Assembly (NCBI GenBank): GCA_949317995.1
Contig: OX439045.1
Coordinates: forward strand, 5,885,674 to 5,949,673
From: Acholoe squamosa
Lineage: Eukaryota > Annelida > Polychaeta > Phyllodocida > Polynoidae
Length of the DNA stretch: 64,000 nucleotides
Direction: 5' to 3'
The position numbers and the translations under genes are program-made. The notes below the pieces were generated by a model that made no database searches, was not told the DNA's origin, and saw only the letters and a list, made by a program, of their open reading frames with translations. Below are positions 11,171 to 22,790 of this stretch, in pieces; positions within the stretch are counted from its first letter, which is position 1; each line of letters starts with the position of its first letter.

Positions 11171-11806
11171 CTCCCTTATAGTTCTATTTATAGATGAGGT
11201 AGCTGATGTCATTTAGATACGATACTGTTGCGTTTAAGTGCTGGGTTTAGAATGACACCCCTCCAAATCTAAGAATACTTGGAGGGTCATTAATGAAGAT
11301 ACATTAATCCTCCCTCTCCTCCTTAAATCTGTGCAGTTCAAAGTGGTGCAAAGTTATCAAATCCTGCCTATAAAGTCACTTTTAGCTGAAAGACACATTC
11401 TATAAGGTTCACTGTGCCTTTGATTCACCTGATATTTTATATGAGCATTACAAAATGTAAGTTATTCCATAAATAAACAGCTTTGTCCAAACTACTCAAT
11501 ATTTGTATAATTCTAAATAAATGATAAATGTAAAGGGGTCGCATTTACATCTGCTGACCAATGACCTGGCCATATAATATCATTCTGGATGTGTCACAAA
11601 TCATTGGTTTTAACAGCTTGGGATTTTACATTCTTGAACTAATAAGAATTCCTCAGGAATACTCTGTAGAAATTCTCAACAGTCAGTTGTGGGACTCATT
11701 CCTTCAACCACTGCTGATCAGGACCACCTGTTATTGTGTAGCCTACAGGGCAAGTCTTCACTTATAGAAAAGGTCACAGGGTATGCAAGGCACTGGTTCT
11801 TAACCC
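11171..11806. other. No gene recognised
   Basis: AT-rich sequence. The 68-codon frame at 11561-11767 has no recognisable domain. Confidence 0.45.
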
Positions 11807-11967
11807 TAAAGCTGACCGCAGACAGGCCCGACTTGGTCGGCTGATCCTGACGATTGGGAGCATCTGCGTGGGCGTCCGATCGAGTCCGACATGTTTGATA
11901 CTCCTGATCAGATCAGGACCACACTCCTTAGATACCTTTCGAGTCTGGCCCGTCTGCGGTCGCCTTA
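11807..11967 (+). mobile_element. M3 MITE, copy 1
   Basis: Inverted ends are TAAAGCTGACCGCAGACAGG and CCCGTCTGCGGTCGCCTTA. The interior is a loose palindrome (GATCGAGTCCGAC, ATGTTTGATACTCC). It is the inverse of a copy at 21525-21692 with the same length and module order. Confidence 0.75.
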
Positions 11968-12090
11968 AACGCTTGATGCATTAATGCATCATGCCCATTA
12001 GCCGTCATGATGCACCAGTGAAGTGCTTGCCACCACTTCATTGGAGCATCATGCCAACTCTATGGGGGTGATACATCACTAGTGGATATC
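11968..12090. repeat. GCATCATG foldback element, copy C
   Basis: Contains GATGCATTAATGCATCATGC, GTCATGATGCACCAGTGAAG and CACTTCATTGGAGCATCATG. It sits directly against the M3 MITE. Confidence 0.7.
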
Positions 12091-12434
12091 CACTGTCAGC
12101 TTTGCAGTACAAGGTGGCACAACTGTCCATAGGTTCATGCATAGACAGTAGGGCCACCTACTGTGATACAAATTGACCCAGACCACAGTGTCTTGCCTAT
12201 ACTATTACACCCAAGATATGCAATACACAGCCTAGTAGTCTATGTTGTTTCAGTTGCTGGCGATCATCCCCAGTTTTCAACCTTACTCGCAAGAAAGCAC
12301 CCTATCACCCCAATGGTCTACATGTCTATTCTTTGCAGTTGTTAACTATCAGTGATTGAATATCTAAACCGCCCCCCTCCCAAGTGATTAGTTGCTCAAG
12401 TCAACTAATCACTAAAATTTGGGCACTAGTGGTT

Positions 12435-12512
12435 ATATGTGGATCAACACGGTAAAAGGTACGCCCGCGCACCCCATCGCGGGCATACCTTTTACCGTGT
12501 TGATCCACATAT
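12435..12512. repeat. Near-perfect 35-bp hairpin
   Basis: The left arm 12435-12469 and right arm 12478-12512 are reverse complements over 35 positions with one mismatch (A/T at the GGTAC/GGTAT step). An 8-base loop, CACCCCAT, separates them. The arm contains ATGTGGATCAACACGG and ends in CGCCCGCG. The sharpness suggests a recent miniature foldback or a structured RNA locus. Confidence 0.8.
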
Positions 12513-12929
12513 GCCCTCAATACCTGCAATGTAGCACCACTAAGGTGCTGGCATTCAGACTTCCCAGTGATTCATTGGTGCATTATCAGGACCAAGGAAG
12601 ATGATCACTGGGGCATCTCCTGCCCCTTAAATGGCTGTCAAAACCCAAATATCGAGAATAACTTACCAATTGTCTCTGGATCCCAGTATCTCCAATTCCT
12701 CCTGGCAGTTGAAACCAGCTTGTTATACTCTGAGAGTAGCTCCCAACTCCATTCAGTGAGAGAGCAGCTAGGGGATGTACCTGTAGTAGAGGTTCCTACT
12801 GGTAAGATTAATAGAAGAAGAAGTTCCTACAGGTTGTATATACAACTAATGTAGCTGTCGGTGCAGCTCTGAGCAGTTTGTTACACTCTTAGAGAAGCTG
12901 CCAGCTCTACTCAATTACTGAGCTGCTCA

Positions 12930-13011
<82 letters not shown>

Positions 13012-13024
13012 TGTAGTAGTAGTT

Positions 13025-13082
<58 letters not shown>
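12930..13082. repeat. (GTA)n microsatellite
   Basis: About 50 triplets, with single-base interruptions near 12976, 13012 and 13024. Confidence 0.95.
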
Positions 13083-14570
13083 CTCCGACTAGCAGGTACC
13101 TCTCATAGGAGAGGCAGCTCGGAGGCCACCATCCACTTCACTGCTTGATCAGCTCTCAACTCTTTGGTATTATAGAATTATAGTAGCAGTAGCGCCAACT
13201 GGCATGAAGCTCCAACAAGAGAGGTAGCTCTGAAGCAACTGTCACTGCTTGAGCAGCTGTGAGCACCTTGGTATTATAGTATTGTAGTAACAGTACCTAC
13301 ATCTGCCATATGTCCTCATAGAGAGAGGTAGCTCTGATGTGGGGGGGGGGTGAAGCCACTGTCACCGTCGGAGCAGCTCTGACCAGTTTGGTAGGCGTAC
13401 ACCCAAAGAGCAGCTTCCAAATTAATGCATTGGCTGAGAGATGCAGCTCCTTCTAAGGAATGTAGCAGTCATAGATGTTTCTATCAGCAGTGGTAGAAAT
13501 GGCAGGATAAAGGGCTTTTAAATAGAAGCCACTGCTACTGAGTGAGCATCTCTAAGCAGCTTCCAAGGCTATGAGCAGCTCCTAGTTTCACCTGGCAGTT
13601 CACCTATGCAGCAGCAGATGTAGTGCTTGTAGTAGTGATCTAATATGATGGCTCCACATAGTGCCCACTCTAGTGAAGTTGAGAAGCCACTGTTACTGGT
13701 AGAACAGCTCTAAGCAGGTTGTTAAAGCCAAAGAGTAGCTCCCAACTCCACCCAGTGGTAGGCTCTGGAGAGCAGCCCTTGTGATGAAGCCACCCTTTGG
13801 CTCAGAGTGGTGGTTAAAGGCGGGGAACAGCTACTACCGCCACCTAGTGAGAATCTCTGTTAGCAGTTCACTAGGAGAAGCAACTCTAGCGGTGTAGCCA
13901 CTGTTACTGAGTGAATGCTTTTCTCACTAGCTTGTCAAATTCTAATGGCAGCTCCTAGCACCATCTAGCGAGTAAGAAGCTTACCTTGGCAGTAGCAGAA
14001 GTAGTACTTCAGGCCCCAGTGTTAATGTAAATAGCAGTGGCCTCAAGAGAATACATGTATTCACATAGGCAGGAAAAGCTCTCTCTTATAGAGAAGCCAC
14101 TGTTACTGCACGGGCAGGTCAGAGTGTTGACTGCATTATGGTCTCAATAGTGGCAGATTGAGACAGAGGTCACTCAATGATAAAACATGGATTGACCATA
14201 GTAAACTAGTCTGTATTTTCAATTCCATCCCATGTCAATGTCTTTCAATAGCTTTCCATAGTATGCCATGTTTCTTATGACACTCAGTTCTCCTAATTAT
14301 CTATTACAGAAACTGTTTGGAGCTTAAGAGTGCACAATGGAATTTGGGGTTTCGGGAACTGAAAATATGTGGACCAACATACAAACTCACTTATATCAAA
14401 TCTATGGCAATGTGTGTACCTCTAATGTGGTGTGAGCCACATTCAGATATCTTTGAACAATCAAATACTGTCAAAGGATTTGCAGAACCCCCTTTGCTTA
14501 TATGTGAAACACGTTGTCACTCTATAAATCCCTATGAAGTGAATAGTGGCTGTCCTACAGCCACTTCATC

Positions 14571-14840
14571 TGGAGGCCATTTCTTAACAGGCTACGACTG
14601 CCCACTTTCAAGTCGTAGTGGGAAGCCTTAACTTAGTGACAACACAACCCAATAGTAATGGTCATGTAGTACCTGCAGCACTACGACAGCCCTAACAAAA
14701 GTTATGTGATTGCTAAATAAGGCCTGATCATACAGAGCAGTCGTAGGGGCTTACCTACGATCACTGGCACTAATCTTTAGGTTGTGAAGTCATAGTGGCT
14801 GTAAGCAGTCGTAGTGCCTTAGGAAATGGTCTCCTGGAGT
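14571..14840. mobile_element. S2 miniature element, copy 2
   Basis: The ends are TGGAGGCCATTTCTTAA and TTAGGAAATGGTCTCCTGGA. Interior AAGTCGTAGTGGGAAGCC and GCAGTCGTAG modules match 8575-8850. Confidence 0.7.
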
Positions 14841-15256
14841 GGTGGTCAAATCACATCACACTTTCAGCAGCTTGTCAAAGTCTAAGACCAACTATTAGCC
14901 CCACCTAGCGAGTGATTAGTTCAGCAGAAGTAATCCTTATACCTACAAATAGTTCCCGGTATAATTTGCTGTGGCTCCAATGGGATACAGTTATCCCCAT
15001 AGGCCGGAGTAGCACTGGTATTAGGGAAGCCACTGTTACTGTTAGAGCAACTGAAGCCAATGAGTAACTCCTGGTGCCACCCACTGAGCATCACCGGGAG
15101 TAGCACACATATATATATATATGTAGAGCAGCTCTAGTGATGAAACCACTGGCAGGTAGACTAACAGCTCAGACCTAGATACCTAGTGAGAGTCTCTGGT
15201 ATCAATTGTCACTATTTGAGTGTTTTAGCAGGTGGTAAAACGTGAATGAACGCATT

Positions 15257-15935
15257 CCCACTGGGCACATCAACATTGATTCAGCGTTGAAACAACGTTT
15301 GCAATGTTTGCATATCAACAGTTGATATAGGGTTGAAATATAGTTGAATTTGAAAGTTGACACAACATAATCAAAATCAACTGTGATTCAACATCTAACC
15401 ATCAGCGCTGATTCAATGTTTGTATTTCTATGTTGATTCAACATTGACACAACATTGATATGATGTTGAAACAACGTTGATATTTGTTAAGGCATTCTTT
15501 GTTGACATGTCAATGTTGAATCAACATTGAATCAACATTGAAATCAATATTGTTGATTCAACATTGACAAATCAATGTTGAGTCAACATTGAATTGAGAA
15601 CAATATTTCAACATTGATATGTCAACTGTTGATTGGATGTTGAAATGGTGTTGGTTGACAACATTGAAATAGAATCATTGAAAAGGTGTTGAAGACAGGT
15701 TGATCAACATCATCAACACAATATCAGCGGGTTGACAAATCAATGTTGAGTCAACATTGAATTGAGAACAATATTTCAACATTGATATGTCAACTGTTGA
15801 TTGGATGTTGAAATGGTGTTGGTTGACAACATTGAAATAAAATCATTGAAAAGGTGTTGAAGACAGGTTGATCAACATCATCAACACAATATCAGCGGGT
15901 TGCCAACGTTGATGCAACGTTCTGTGCCCACTGGG
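15257..15935. mobile_element. CCCACTGGGCACA-ended element with internal duplication
   Basis: Terminal inverted repeats are CCCACTGGGCACA and TGTGCCCACTGGG. The interior is built almost wholly from short AACATTGA/TCAATGTT words. A 168-bp block starting at 15566 is repeated exactly in register from 15734. A truncated relative lies at 35352-35490. It is noncoding, about 679 bp, and of unassigned superfamily. Confidence 0.8.
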
Positions 15936-15940
15936 TTATA

Positions 15941-16105
15941 CCCATATTGCCATGATGCACCAGTACATATCTAGGAAGCAGAATTACCTGCACTTCATTG
16001 GTGCATCATGCAGACCCTCTGGGAATCCACCAGCCCCATGTGTTTGGTATGATGCATAAATTTATGTAAACCTGGTGAGTTACTCAGCTGGTCCTTAAAG
16101 CGTTA
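15941..16105. repeat. GCATCATG foldback element, copy D
   Basis: Contains GCCATGATGCACCAGTAC, CACTTCATTGGTGCATCATG and GGTATGATGCATAAATTTA. It lies immediately after the CCCACTGGG element. Confidence 0.65.
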
Positions 16106-16519
16106 AAGATACTGACAGTAACACCTATAGCTCCACCTAGTGAGAGACTCATGTAGCTGCCGACCCGAGTCCATGCACTCTCTGTTGGAGAATGACACCA
16201 TCCATGTTATGGGGTTTTTAAATGAACCCCTTTTCCACAAATCTTGTCTCTAAAATACCCCCTTATTCCATGAAAGGCACAAACTGTTAGGGCCTTAAAA
16301 ACACCCCTTTTTTGCTAAATCATGGCAATCGTATTTACTTTTCACGGACAGATGCTATTTCCAGTATTCACAAATATGCAAAGCTAGAGGAAGTAGGCCC
16401 TTTTCTCTGCATTTCCATAACATGGATGGTGTCAATTCTACCATGGAAGTGCGGGGACCAGGCTGCCGAGCATTGAGGGAGGACTGAAGGTGAAGGTGCA
16501 CCTCACAGTGGGAGGCACA

Positions 16520-17650
16520 GGATGTGTGGATGCTGTTGCACACATGCCAAAGGTACACATTCTCATTTAAAAGTCATGCTCTGCCAAATTAAACTGAAAA
16601 GCCACCTGCTTTGTTCAAAAAAAGTGTGTTTTGCACAGGTATGTAGCGTATTGTGTGAATCTCTTTATAATACTCTTGTTTTGAGTAGCTTAAATCTTCA
16701 TTAAAAGGTACTTGCAGCTGACTAATATGAACACGTTGGTGTAACACGAAGAAAAACATCAGGAGGGTGTTGCTCCTGTGGGAAAAGGTAGTTTTACCTA
16801 AGAAGTGCCTCACCTGTAGTAGTCTCTTTCTTTGTAGTCCTGACTTTTTGTTGTGTGTGTTGCATTAAAGTAGTCAGAATAAGAGCACCTGAAAGAGTGT
16901 GTGACAAAAGTAGGTACCTCGTAATGCAGCACACAATATTTTTAAAGAGGGCTGGATGGTGTTGCTCCTATAGTAAAAGGAAGAGCTGGCTAAAAATGCC
17001 CTTGTTTCCAGTCCTTTCTTTTCATGTAGCTATAACTCATCCCTTTTGTTGCTAACATGTGGTCATTCAAATATGGTGCTAAAAAAGGGGGATTTGAGTA
17101 GGTACCTAGTTGGGAGAAGTCAGTCAGTATAATAAACTATAGAGTGTGTGACATGAGTAGGTACCTGGTAGTGCAGCTCTCTCTGTTTTAAACAAGGCAG
17201 GTGACTTTTCAGACTAATGTGGTGAGTGAAAGTTGAATGGTGAAACAGAGCGTGACTTCTTTTGAAAAGAGGGTACCCACTGACAGCTCTTTTTACCATA
17301 GGAGCAACATGCTCCAGGTGCCTTTTTGAGACTAATATGGTGAGAGGAATTTTATGTTGAAGCAGAGCGTAACTTCAGTGGGAAAGAGAGCACCTACTCT
17401 CAGCTCTATTTAGCATATGAGTAACAACCTCCTGAAGAGTGTTGCACATAAGCCAAAGAGAGCACTAAGTAGATACCCACTAACTTTAAAAAGTCACGCT
17501 CAACTTCACCATTCAACACTTGCTCACCGCATTAAACTGAAAATCCACCTAGCTTGTTTAAAAATAGTGTGCATTGGACAAGCAGGTACCTTTTTGTGTG
17601 ACTCTCCTTTTAGTGGTTTTGAGTACCTATCATCTTAATTGAAAGGTATA
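16520..17650 (+). repeat. R2 repeat cluster
   Basis: Repeated R2-type modules (GTGTTGCTCCTATAGTAAAA, GAGTAGGTACCT, AAGTCACGCTC, GTTTAAAACAGAG-like words) occur at roughly 180-230 bp spacing in both orientations. The part from 16955 to 17300 is a close direct copy of 2915-3290. Short frames exist but are not conserved between copies. Confidence 0.65.
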
Positions 17651-18008
17651 TGTATCTGACTGATATGAGCACTTCGGTGCAACACACAGAAATTTTCTTT
17701 TTCTTTTTTGGACTTGCTCATTGCATTAATGAACTGCTATGTTCATTTAAATAATGCTATAGAGCAGACCAAGTTTTATTGATTTTTCAAAGGAAAGTCA
17801 CAAATGAAACAGTACAATAACTTCATGGATATTGACAAATGTCAATATGAACACAATCAACAGATGGAAAAATAGGGACTGGCAATATTCACTCAATAGG
17901 TTATTAACATAGAAAGTACAGACAAACAAATTAAAAGCAAAAAGAGATAGATAGTAAATAATATGTCATACATAGAGATTTGTGTGTCTACACATTATTT
18001 CAGTACAT

Positions 18009-18677
18009 TGTCAATGGACCATTCTGGGTATTATTCATTATTTTACACATTTATAAAATACTTCGCCATATACGCTCAGGACCTGCTCACAAGCTCACAG
18101 CTCAATTTCCCCCCCCCCAGTGTGTACAGTGAGCTGCTCTTACATCACCCATACCAGGATGTTGTGAGAGCAGGACCCATCCTATTCTGGGCACTGACTC
18201 ACTGGGAGTATCACAACATACCGACATACCTGTGGACGCGTTTCTAGGATGCAGGGAAATTCCACAACCTCCCTTCATCCTGATTGGTCCATCCATAAAT
18301 AGAATCATTACCGGGTATGGCGACGCGTCAGATCTGATCAGACCCAACCAGATCTGACCAGATCTGACCTGTTCCTACCAGGACATTTCATCACCCCGTG
18401 AGCTGCTCACCATAGTATTTAAGACCTGGTGAGCAGCTCCCAATCATCTATTCTAAGCTGATCTTTTCCTACTTACATTATACCACGTACAACCTCCCTA
18501 GTATCTAGGACCTATGACAGGTTGAGCTAGGAGCTTAGGGGCAGAGCCTGCACGCTGGCAAGTGTATCATTGTTATCACATATATGTACACTTTGTCATC
18601 ATGCAATAAACAAGGATCAAAGAACTTCTCTGGATTCAGTGTTAATTACAACATCGACTTGTAACGGTTCGTTGACA
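18009..18677 (+). mobile_element. Solo LTR, family L1-LTR, copy 2
   Basis: It begins TGTCAATGGACCATTCTGGG and ends TGTAACGGTTCGTTGACA, the same ends as 7628-8227. A 4-bp ACAT duplication flanks it (18005-18008 and 18678-18681). Internal GTGAGCTGCTC motifs, CAATAAACAAGG near the 3' end and GAACTTCTCTGGATTCA are shared with copy 1. The lack of an internal region and partner LTR indicates a solo LTR. Confidence 0.8.
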
Positions 18678-18868
18678 ACATCATGATTACAGCTAAATAC
18701 ACCTTGTCTTTAGTTCAAATAAGTGATAATTAGAGTTGGTAGTTTATGCTGTTATATGCATATGGGAACATCAGCAATATCAATATGGATGTAAACATGA
18801 AAAAGGATATGAATGTGAGTATGAATATGAATATGAAGCGGCGCAGTTTCCACACCTGCTTCTCATTA

Positions 18869-19552
18869 TCAATTATAGCCAAATTTCATGTTCAACCTTA
18901 TATTTTCTATCTTCATCACACCCTCTTTGAATTTTACCTTTGTCGTAGCTTTCTGAATCTCCTCAGGTAGAGTATTCCAGAGAGCCACCCCTCTGTACCA
19001 TGGCGATCTTTTATAGTGTCTAGTAATAACCCTAGGTAGTTCAAAAACAATCTTCTTTTGAGACCTTGTATTATAAGATTGTGGTCTATTTAACACAGTC
19101 TTTGATTTCTTATACATTAAGCATAATAATAGCATGTCAAATCTTTTCTCTAACACTGGAACCTTACAAATTTCATGCAACTCCTTCACACTATACCGTC
19201 TAATATTGCATTTCAGACAAACTATAAGAGCTCTATTTTGCAGTCGTTGTAATGCCGCAAGACCATCCTCATTACAACTAGTACTTATAAATGAACAATA
19301 TTCTATAATTGGTCTGATTGTACAACAGTATATCTTTACACTTTGCTCTTGTGTTAAAAACTTTCTTAACTTAGCAAACTTAAATAGTTTATTGCATACA
19401 TTTCTTTTAATAATTTTAATCTGTTTATCAAAACTAAGTTTACTGTCAATATGTACACCTAGATATGGAAAAAAGGTGACAGTTTGCACAGTGCTGCCAT
19501 TGAAGTCTATAGTAGAATCCGGACATCTTTTTAATTTATGAGCACTACAAAA
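18869..19552 (-). pseudogene. LINE reverse-transcriptase C-terminal fragment
   Basis: The - strand encodes the thumb-to-tail part of a non-LTR retrotransposon ORF2. It reads YLGVHID at the start (about 19465), then the RPIIEYCS motif, a LQRLQNRALI helix, NTRSQ and WNTLPEEIQ near the end. These follow the normal order of CR1/Jockey/Rex-type LINE ORF2 C-termini. The catalytic YADD part and endonuclease are absent, so this is a 5'-truncated dead copy. The frame is intact for about 206 codons and the 3' end runs into an ATTCAT/ATATTC-rich tail near 18790-18840. Confidence 0.85.
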
Positions 19553-19959
19553 AAAATGTCAGAACTTAAAAGAAAGTGAGTGCTGCAGGTGAGGCACTTC
19601 TTAAGCATTTTTGAAACATAACATTCAAAATGGCGGCGGTCAGGATTTCACGATGAAGACGGGTAAATAAGGGTTTAATTTCAATCTAATTGATGAAATA
19701 TTGATTAATTATCAACCCAAACACCTTGACATAAATGTAAAGATGAACTCTGACCAGTTTGAGCTTCCTGTTTCTTCACTCGCGTGTCCTGCCCATTCCG
19801 CACGAGGCTGGTAGTCTCGTGAAGAAATGGTCAGCTCAACCTGCTCATCGTTCACCTTTACCATTATAGGCGCGCAGTAATTGGGGTTGAGAGATCTTCA
19901 ATGCTAAATCACTGACAGGAAAGCCTTCTTGTTGTCGGTTCTTTGAATAACATGGTCTG

Positions 19960-20350
19960 ATTTATTCCAGTTTTTTACACCTCTGTACAAGGGGCTTTTT
20001 TTCATATAAGACCCCACTAGCTCGTTGGGTCTTTATTTTCACATGGTTATTGCCTCTCAGGTTGCATACCGGTACAATTACATAATCTTCATTTTTCGAA
20101 ACATCATACATTTGACTGAGCAGACTCTTCCTCCTCCGAGTCTGGAGCCTAACAACACCCGATATAGAATGCAATTCTTCACGTGAAATGTCATAGGGAT
20201 TCTGTAAACTCATAAACTCGTAGTCTCAAGTGCTTTTACCAGTGTCTTAGTGCTACCATCTATGATGAGATCACCATAGTCCAATATTGGCAAGATCATT
20301 TGTCTGTATAATTTAAGTGATAGCTTATGTGTGACATATCTTCTAACAGT
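19960..20350 (-). pseudogene. Second LINE ORF2 C-terminal fragment
   Basis: The - strand reads LYRQMILPILDYGD near 20300, then LQTRRRKSLLSQMYDVSKN and a diverged tail. This is the usual last third of a non-LTR ORF2 protein. Frameshifts separate the two parts and the catalytic region is missing. It differs from the adjacent fragment at 18869-19552, so they are remnants of two LINE families or insertions. Confidence 0.7.
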
Positions 20351-20599
20351 GGGCTATGGGATTCAGGATACAAATATGAACTTCCAGTATTGTATAGCAT
20401 GCTCTTGGATCTCTTTAGAGAGATAACAACTACAATCATAACACGAGTAAACAACACATTAATTTGTATACTTGTGTGGTGCGGGAGTGCTTGTTAGTGT
20501 GTGCGAATTAAGTACCAGGCACTGGCTGATACCTTTAACCTTACCTCATCTACAAAACTTACACAAGTTAGGCCAAAAGAAATTAGTTTGTGTTACTCA

Positions 20600-20845
20600 A
20601 ATTCACACTCTAAAAACCAACTGCTGAATCTACTAGGGATCCTTGTAAAACTGAATAGTGGACTGCTGTCATTGTATAGCATTGAACCAGTGTTGTTTGT
20701 GAAGAAGCCCCTAGCGGTAGTAAATTAGTACACAAATGTACAGGGAATTTCTTAAAAAAACAACAACGGATCTCTGGCAACTTTGGCCTGAGGAATTCAC
20801 CTGTATTTTGACGACATTTTTTTACAGTGAACATAGGTCCAACTA
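20600..20845 (-). repeat. S1 repeat copy
   Basis: Shares CTGAATCTACTAGGGATCC, TTGTAAAACTGAATAGTGGA, ACGGATCTCTGGCAACTTTG and TTTTTTTACAGTGAAC with the S1 copies at 10506 and 32160. Confidence 0.65.
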
Positions 20846-21197
20846 TACTTTGTTTAACAGGTTTTGAAAATAAATCATGCAAAATATGCCACTATTGAGT
20901 TAATCTCTGTATTGAATGTATAAACATCAAAGTGCAAAATTCTGCCTCATGTACCAAAGATTCCCCAATTGATTGCAACCTGAAACGCGCCTTGAGTTGG
21001 CCTAATCAAATGTACCGAATGAGTTTGTCTATGGTGTGAGGAGGGAGTATATCAGAATATCTTTCTACTTTGTTATAAATATACAGTGCTACTGTCTAGG
21101 CATTAATTGAAAACAAGACTGCCAAACATAGAGGTAAGTTATGATCATTCTATTGCTGACATGGCCCTACCTATATCAAACCTATCAGAGGGCTATA

Positions 21198-21199
<2 letters not shown>

Positions 21200-21252
<53 letters not shown>
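21200..21252. repeat. (CT)n microsatellite
   Basis: Perfect CT dinucleotide run of about 52 bp. Confidence 0.95.
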
Positions 21253-21255
<3 letters not shown>

Positions 21256-21524
21256 TTACTTATTCTCGGGAATACTGTATATCTATTTTTTTATGTCTTA
21301 GAAATATGAAAAAAAATTATGTTCTATCAAAATATGCCTTTGTTGTTTCTCATTTTCTTGTGCGATCACTTTTTTTTGTGAATCAGCTGGCAAGGATTTT
21401 AACATTAATTTGTGGTTAATCCTGCACTTGTGTTTTAAAAGCTCCACCTCAAAGATTAAACCTGAGTCCAGATTGAGACTATTATGCTAAAGTGGGCCTC
21501 TGCAATAGTCCTTGGCCCGTTTAT

Positions 21525-21692
21525 GCGGACCACAGACTGGCCAGACTCGTTCGGTATCTAAGGAGTATGGTCCCGATCCGATCGGGAGTATCAAACATGT
21601 TTGATATTGTCAGACTCGATCCGGCGCCCACGCAGACAGTCCCGATCGTCAGAATCAACCGACCCAGTCGGGCCCGTCTGTGGTCAGCTTTA
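21525..21692 (-). mobile_element. M3 MITE, copy 2 (inverted)
   Basis: The reverse complement aligns end to end with 11807-11967. It includes the TATCTAAGGAGT, GATCGGGAGTATCAAACATG and GTCTGTGGTCAGCTTTA blocks. Confidence 0.75.
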
Positions 21693-21905
21693 GGGAGGGC
21701 ATCATATCTAATAGTCTTCATGATGCACCAAAGAAGTGCTGGCAATCAAGACTGCAAGCTAGCAACTTCATCGGCGCATCATGTCAAGGTTCCGGGTGAG
21801 CATCAGACCAGTAGGCTCTGCATGATGCATGAATGTAGCCTTAGCGAGTTACTCACCATTACTGCATTCATGCATCATGATGATCGATGGGCATGATGCG
21901 GTAAT
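21693..21905. repeat. GCATCATG foldback element, copy E
   Basis: Contains CTTCATGATGCACCAAAGAA, AACTTCATCGGCGCATCATG, GCATGATGCATGAATGTAGC and TGCATTCATGCATCATGATG. As at 11.97 kb, it directly abuts an M3 MITE. Confidence 0.75.
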
Positions 21906-21914
21906 TTATCAGTA

Positions 21915-22315
21915 GCTCAGTCAATACGAAAACTCACAAGGCCGAGGATTTTGCCAGCAAAATCGCTGCCAGGCCTGGAGACATTGCCAGACTACAGGAC
22001 TGAATATCAAACTGTAATCATGGGAACTTGGGCTATATAATATCTCTTTATGACTTGCAAATTGGACCATTATTAAGGTTTATACGGCCTAAAATAAAAG
22101 GCATTACTGTTTGTTAATATTTCAAGAGTTGAATGATTGAAATACTGAGTTAATTCTAGTTTTCTTTCCTGACAATGGTAATCTTGATGTGTTCGGTCCT
22201 GCTAGGATCAACCCGGGTCTGCAGAATGATAATCTCTGGGGGACTGAAAGGCCTGCGAGGGGGAAAGGTCTCCGTGTAGTCTGTTAGTTAAACCTTGGCT
22301 TAGGTGCAGGATCTT
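21915..22315 (+). repeat. R1 dispersed repeat, longest copy
   Basis: About 400 bp running from CGAAAACTCACAAGGCCGAG through CTTGCAAATTGGACCATTAT and GAGTTGAATGATTGAAATAC to GTCTGCAGAATGATAATCTC. It is shared with 10838-11170 (reverse), 63305-63645 and partly 2195-2345. Confidence 0.7.
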
Positions 22316-22341
22316 ACAGCAAGTATTCAATTAGATTTCAG

Positions 22342-22774
22342 CCCGGGGGGGCACTTCAATTTTTTTTGATACGGGTGTGTGGCTGAACCCCCGACTACAC
22401 TTACCCTTGCTAGGGCACTCGTTCACGGGTTTTTTCTTCAAAACCCTACCCTTGCTAGGAACATTTGACATAAAAGTCGTAGATTTTGCTGAAAATATCT
22501 CAAACTGACCTTGTTTGAGAGAAAATTTGTATTTTGTTCATGCTCTTTTCAGGAAAACTTGGAAAATATTGATGAAAATTTCTGAATTTTCCATGTGAAT
22601 CGGGGTATTTCGCTGAAAGTTGAACCTTGCTAGGGACATTTGCTCAAAAGTAGACCCTTGCTAGGGACATTTGTGGCTGAAACAGGAGGCTTGCTAGGGT
22701 CTTTTCCTTGAAAAAGCACCCTTGCCAGCCGCACATATGTGTATACATTACATAGAGAGTGCCCCCCCCCCCGG
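22342..22774. mobile_element. hAT-like element, CCCGGGGGG family, copy 1
   Basis: It starts CCCGGGGGGGCACTTCAA and ends with the complementary AAGTG-type G/C terminus. It is flanked by GATTTCAG on both sides (22334-22341 and 22775-22782), a 7-8 bp target duplication. The interior repeats CTTGCTAGGGAC and ACCCTTGCTAGGG. The second copy (32426-32857) is of equal length. The duplicated target contains the splice acceptor of the MS4A-like start-codon exon. Confidence 0.85.
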
Positions 22775-22790
22775 GATTTCAGCTTACAAG

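Larger units (their letters stand above)
12640..15240. repeat. Degenerate tandem-like repeat field
   Basis: Loosely repeated modules of roughly 60-110 bp contain GAGCAGCTCTGA, AGCTCCCAACTCCACC, CAGTG, GAAGCCACTGTTACTG and similar words, with many indels. No reading frame is preserved. It contains the GTA microsatellite and an S2 miniature element. It is probably an old, decayed minisatellite. Confidence 0.5.

Noticed and set aside
12163..12854. Overlapping 60-95 codon frames as small genes
   Set aside because: They span a perfect hairpin and the start of a degenerate repeat field, with no consistent frame or domain.
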